Source: an uncultured Bacteroidales bacterium (GTDB taxonomy: Bacteria > Bacteroidota > Bacteroidia > Bacteroidales > UBA932). Taken from it: a DNA stretch of 64,000 bases. This document shows, piece after piece, positions 62,649 to 64,000 of this stretch. The stretch is taken from assembly GCA_944325505.1 (NCBI GenBank), contig CALVAJ010000005.1:36274-100273 (forward strand). The letters run 5' to 3'. Under the pieces are notes generated by a model. It saw nothing but the letters and a program-made list of their open reading frames with translations, did no database searches and was not told the origin of the DNA. The first letter of the stretch is position 1. Every line of letters starts with the position of its first letter. A program made the translations under genes and the position numbers.

Positions 62649-62720
62649 TAGTCCCGAGCAGAATCGAACTGCTATCTAAAGTTTAGGAAACTTCCATTCT
62701 ATCCGTTGAACTACGGGACC
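62649..62720 (-). tRNA. tRNA-Arg (anticodon CCU)
   Basis: Minus strand, 72 nt. Acceptor arms GGTCCCG and CGGGACT (the first pair is G-U), anticodon stem GAAGT/ACTTT with loop TTCCTAA, so the anticodon is CCU (reads AGG). T arm GCAGTTCGATTCTGC is present. The CCA end is not encoded. It lies 27 bp downstream of rpmF. Confidence 0.9.
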
Positions 62721-62747
62721 GGGTTTATCAGGTAAAAGAAGCCGGAA

Positions 62748-62930
62748 TTACTCGGCGTTCTTTACAATGATCTGACGGCCTCTGTAGTACCCGCACTCAG
62801 GGCAGACCCTGTGGTACATAACAGTAGCTCCGCAATTAGAGCAGGTAGCCAATGTAGGGACTACGGCCTTGTCATGTGTTCTTCTCTTGTCTCTTCTTGC
62901 TTTTGAGACTTTGTGTTTCGGATGTGCCAT
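62748..62930 (-). CDS. rpmF: 50S ribosomal protein L32
   Basis: 60 residues. Typical L32: AHPKHKVSKARRDKRRTHD at the N-terminus and a C4 zinc ribbon (CSNCGATVMYHRVCPECGYY). It follows the yceD-type gene by 43 bp, the usual yceD-rpmF pairing. Confidence 0.97.
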   Translation of the reverse strand: MAHPKHKVSKARRDKRRTHDKAVVPTLATCSNCGATVMYHRVCPECGYYRGRQIIVKNAE

Positions 62931-62973
62931 TGTTTTATATTTTTATTATTTTATTCCAACATTTTATCTCCCG

Positions 62974-63501
62974 TCAATTCCTGAGCGCGTCTTTCAAGAC
63001 TGCAAAAGGACTGACCGTATTCTCTGACTCTTCCGGAGCCTGACGGCATCCAAGACGGCTGATGACTTCAGGGTCGCACTCCCCTTCGGCATGAACCCGG
63101 GACATCGGCAGCGCAAGACATGCATAGTCATATATTATCTGCCTGAGATCCAGATCCGACTCAGCTTCCGGGACAACCACTACCTCGTGTCCGTCCTCTT
63201 CCGCCTGAAAAGTCCCGCCCGCCTCATCTCCGAACTTGACGCTCAGTCTCCCGACCGAATCGACAGGGATGACGAGATCACCGAGACATCTGTCGCATTC
63301 CACAGTAAGGTCGCCGCTTATATGAAAGTCGACTCCAATATAGTGTCCGGACTTCTCCGCTTCAGCCTCAACTGCAAGTGCAGCATCCAGAATGTCAGAA
63401 TTTTCGAATTCTTCAAAGAACTCCTTGCCTGCAGTCCAGCGATATAATGTCTTTCCTGCGGCCAATCCATTTAGAGGTATCAAAAAATCCGTTTTTTCCA
63501 T
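62974..63501 (-). CDS. YceD/DUF177 family protein
   Basis: 175 residues. DUF177 pattern: HISGDLTVECDRCLGDLVIP with the two-Cys motif, DLDLRQIIYDYACLALPMSR and FAVLKDALRN at the C-terminus. Relatives are needed for normal 23S rRNA accumulation and are nearly always paired with rpmF, as here. Confidence 0.92.
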   Translation of the reverse strand: MEKTDFLIPLNGLAAGKTLYRWTAGKEFFEEFENSDILDAALAVEAEAEKSGHYIGVDFHISGDLTVECDRCLGDLVIPVDSVGRLSVKFGDEAGGTFQAEEDGHEVVVVPEAESDLDLRQIIYDYACLALPMSRVHAEGECDPEVISRLGCRQAPEESENTVSPFAVLKDALRN

Positions 63502-63524
63502 AACCTTAAATAGATTTGAGCGTG

Positions 63525-63555
63525 CAAAGGTAAGAAAAAGTTTTGGAATATCAAT
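63525..63555 (-). promoter_or_regulatory. Promoter of yceD-rpmF (and tRNA-Arg)
   Basis: Minus strand: ATTG at 63555-63552, 19 nt, TACCTTTG at 63532-63525. One mismatch in the -33 element. It directly follows the typA stop codon, 24 nt before the yceD ATG. Confidence 0.55.
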
Positions 63556-64000
63556 CCAAATCGTTACTTTTTCTTTTCCTTTCTATTTCATCAAGAATTA
63601 TTTTCCTGATTCTCATAGATTTAGGAGTAACCTCAACAAGCTCGTCTTCCTGAATATATTCCAGTGCCTCTTCCAGAGAGAATACTATAGGAGGAGGAAG
63701 CATCACCTTGTCGTCGCTTCCGGAAGCCCGCATATTGGTCAGCTTCTTGGTCTTGCAGATGTTGATATTGAGATCCCTCTCCCTGGTATGTTCTCCGACT
63801 ACCTGCCCTGCATAAATCTCGTCACCCGGGTTTACGAAGAAACGTCCTCGGTCCTGGAGCTTGTCCATCGAATAGGCAACTGCAACCCCTGTCTCGAGGG
63901 AAACAAGCGAACCGTTGGTCCTTCGCTCGATATCGCCTTTGTATGGCTCGTAGTCCTTGAATCTGTGGGCCACTACAGCCTCACCCTGCGTTGCGGTCAG
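63551..64000 (-). CDS. typA: GTP-binding protein TypA/BipA (partial, 5' part outside window)
   Basis: The last 150 codons; the start lies beyond base 64000. The C-terminal TypA region is clear: LTATQGEAVVAHRFKDYEPY, RTNGSLVSLETGVAVAYSMD and RGRFFVNPGDEIYAGQVVGE, then LNINICKTKKLTNMRASGSD. The frame runs open to the window end, so an internal GTG at 63973 is not the start. TypA is a ribosome-associated GTPase for stress and cold adaptation. Confidence 0.96.
   Translation of the reverse strand: MTATQGEAVVAHRFKDYEPYKGDIERRTNGSLVSLETGVAVAYSMDKLQDRGRFFVNPGDEIYAGQVVGEHTRERDLNINICKTKKLTNMRASGSDDKVMLPPPIVFSLEEALEYIQEDELVEVTPKSMRIRKIILDEIERKRKSNDLD

Overview
The window reads as chromosome of a member of the Bacteroidales (phylum Bacteroidota), probably a gut or other host-associated or anaerobic species. 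The evidence is direct: two SusC/SusD pairs, an ECF sigma/FecR pair feeding a SusC with an STN domain, BACON-domain lipoproteins, a Porin_10-type porin, the ExbB/membrane protein/ExbD/ExbD cluster, and several promoters of the Bacteroides type (TTTG, 19-21 nt, TAnnTTTG) close to start codons. I cannot fix the family or genus. No rRNA, CRISPR array, insertion sequence or prophage gene was seen.

Layout. (1) 1-1245, minus: the AbiEii-like nucleotidyltransferase toxin (cut by the window edge) with its DUF6088-type antitoxin, beside a decayed fragment of a DUF4377-like gene. (2) 1536-18016, minus: a complete polysaccharide utilisation locus (PUL1). In transcription order it holds ECF sigma, a DUF4832 protein, FecR anti-sigma, SusC with STN domain, SusD, a SusE-like lipoprotein with a FISUMP domain, a second DUF4832 lipoprotein, and a very large GH89 alpha-N-acetylglucosaminidase carrying a second glycosidase-like module. 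(3) 18311-20231, plus: an AAA ATPase with a nuclease-like C-terminus, and a GNAT acetyltransferase. (4) 20377-22706, minus: a MurU-like nucleotidyltransferase coupled to an AmgK-like sugar kinase fused to a RapZ C-terminal domain, suggesting recycling of cell-wall amino sugars. (5) 22771-28733, plus: NAD salvage (pncB, pncA), a porin and an MltF-like lytic transglycosylase. (6) 28756-35576, minus: LolE/FtsX-like permease, M13 peptidase, TPR protein, RsmF-like methyltransferase, SRPBCC protein, pyrE. (7) 35654-47181, plus: NUDIX, queA, dprA, tatD, asparaginase, the ExbB-ExbD energising cluster, alkaline phosphatase, asnS, udk and a TonB-like protein. (8) 47175-55962, minus: a second Sus-like operon (PUL2) with two related BACON lipoproteins, SusC, SusD and a calcineurin-type phosphoesterase but no glycoside hydrolase. 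(9) 56116-64000, minus: S41 protease, dCMP deaminase, acyl-CoA synthetase-like enzyme, a DUF3352-like protein, RidA, tRNA-Arg(CCU), rpmF, yceD and the end of typA.

How it fits together. PUL1 looks like a glycan-import system induced through the SusC STN domain, FecR and the ECF sigma factor; GH89 points to alpha-linked GlcNAc as the sugar released. The ExbB/ExbD genes and the TonB-like gene could energise both SusC proteins. PUL2 starts from a very good consensus promoter, but its first gene carries a run of nine G in its signal-peptide codons. That makes it a candidate for on/off switching by slippage.

The observations most worth following up are this G tract, the kinase-RapZ fusion coupled to MurU, the two-headed GH89 protein, and the paired DUF4832 proteins, which may be unrecognised glycoside hydrolases.
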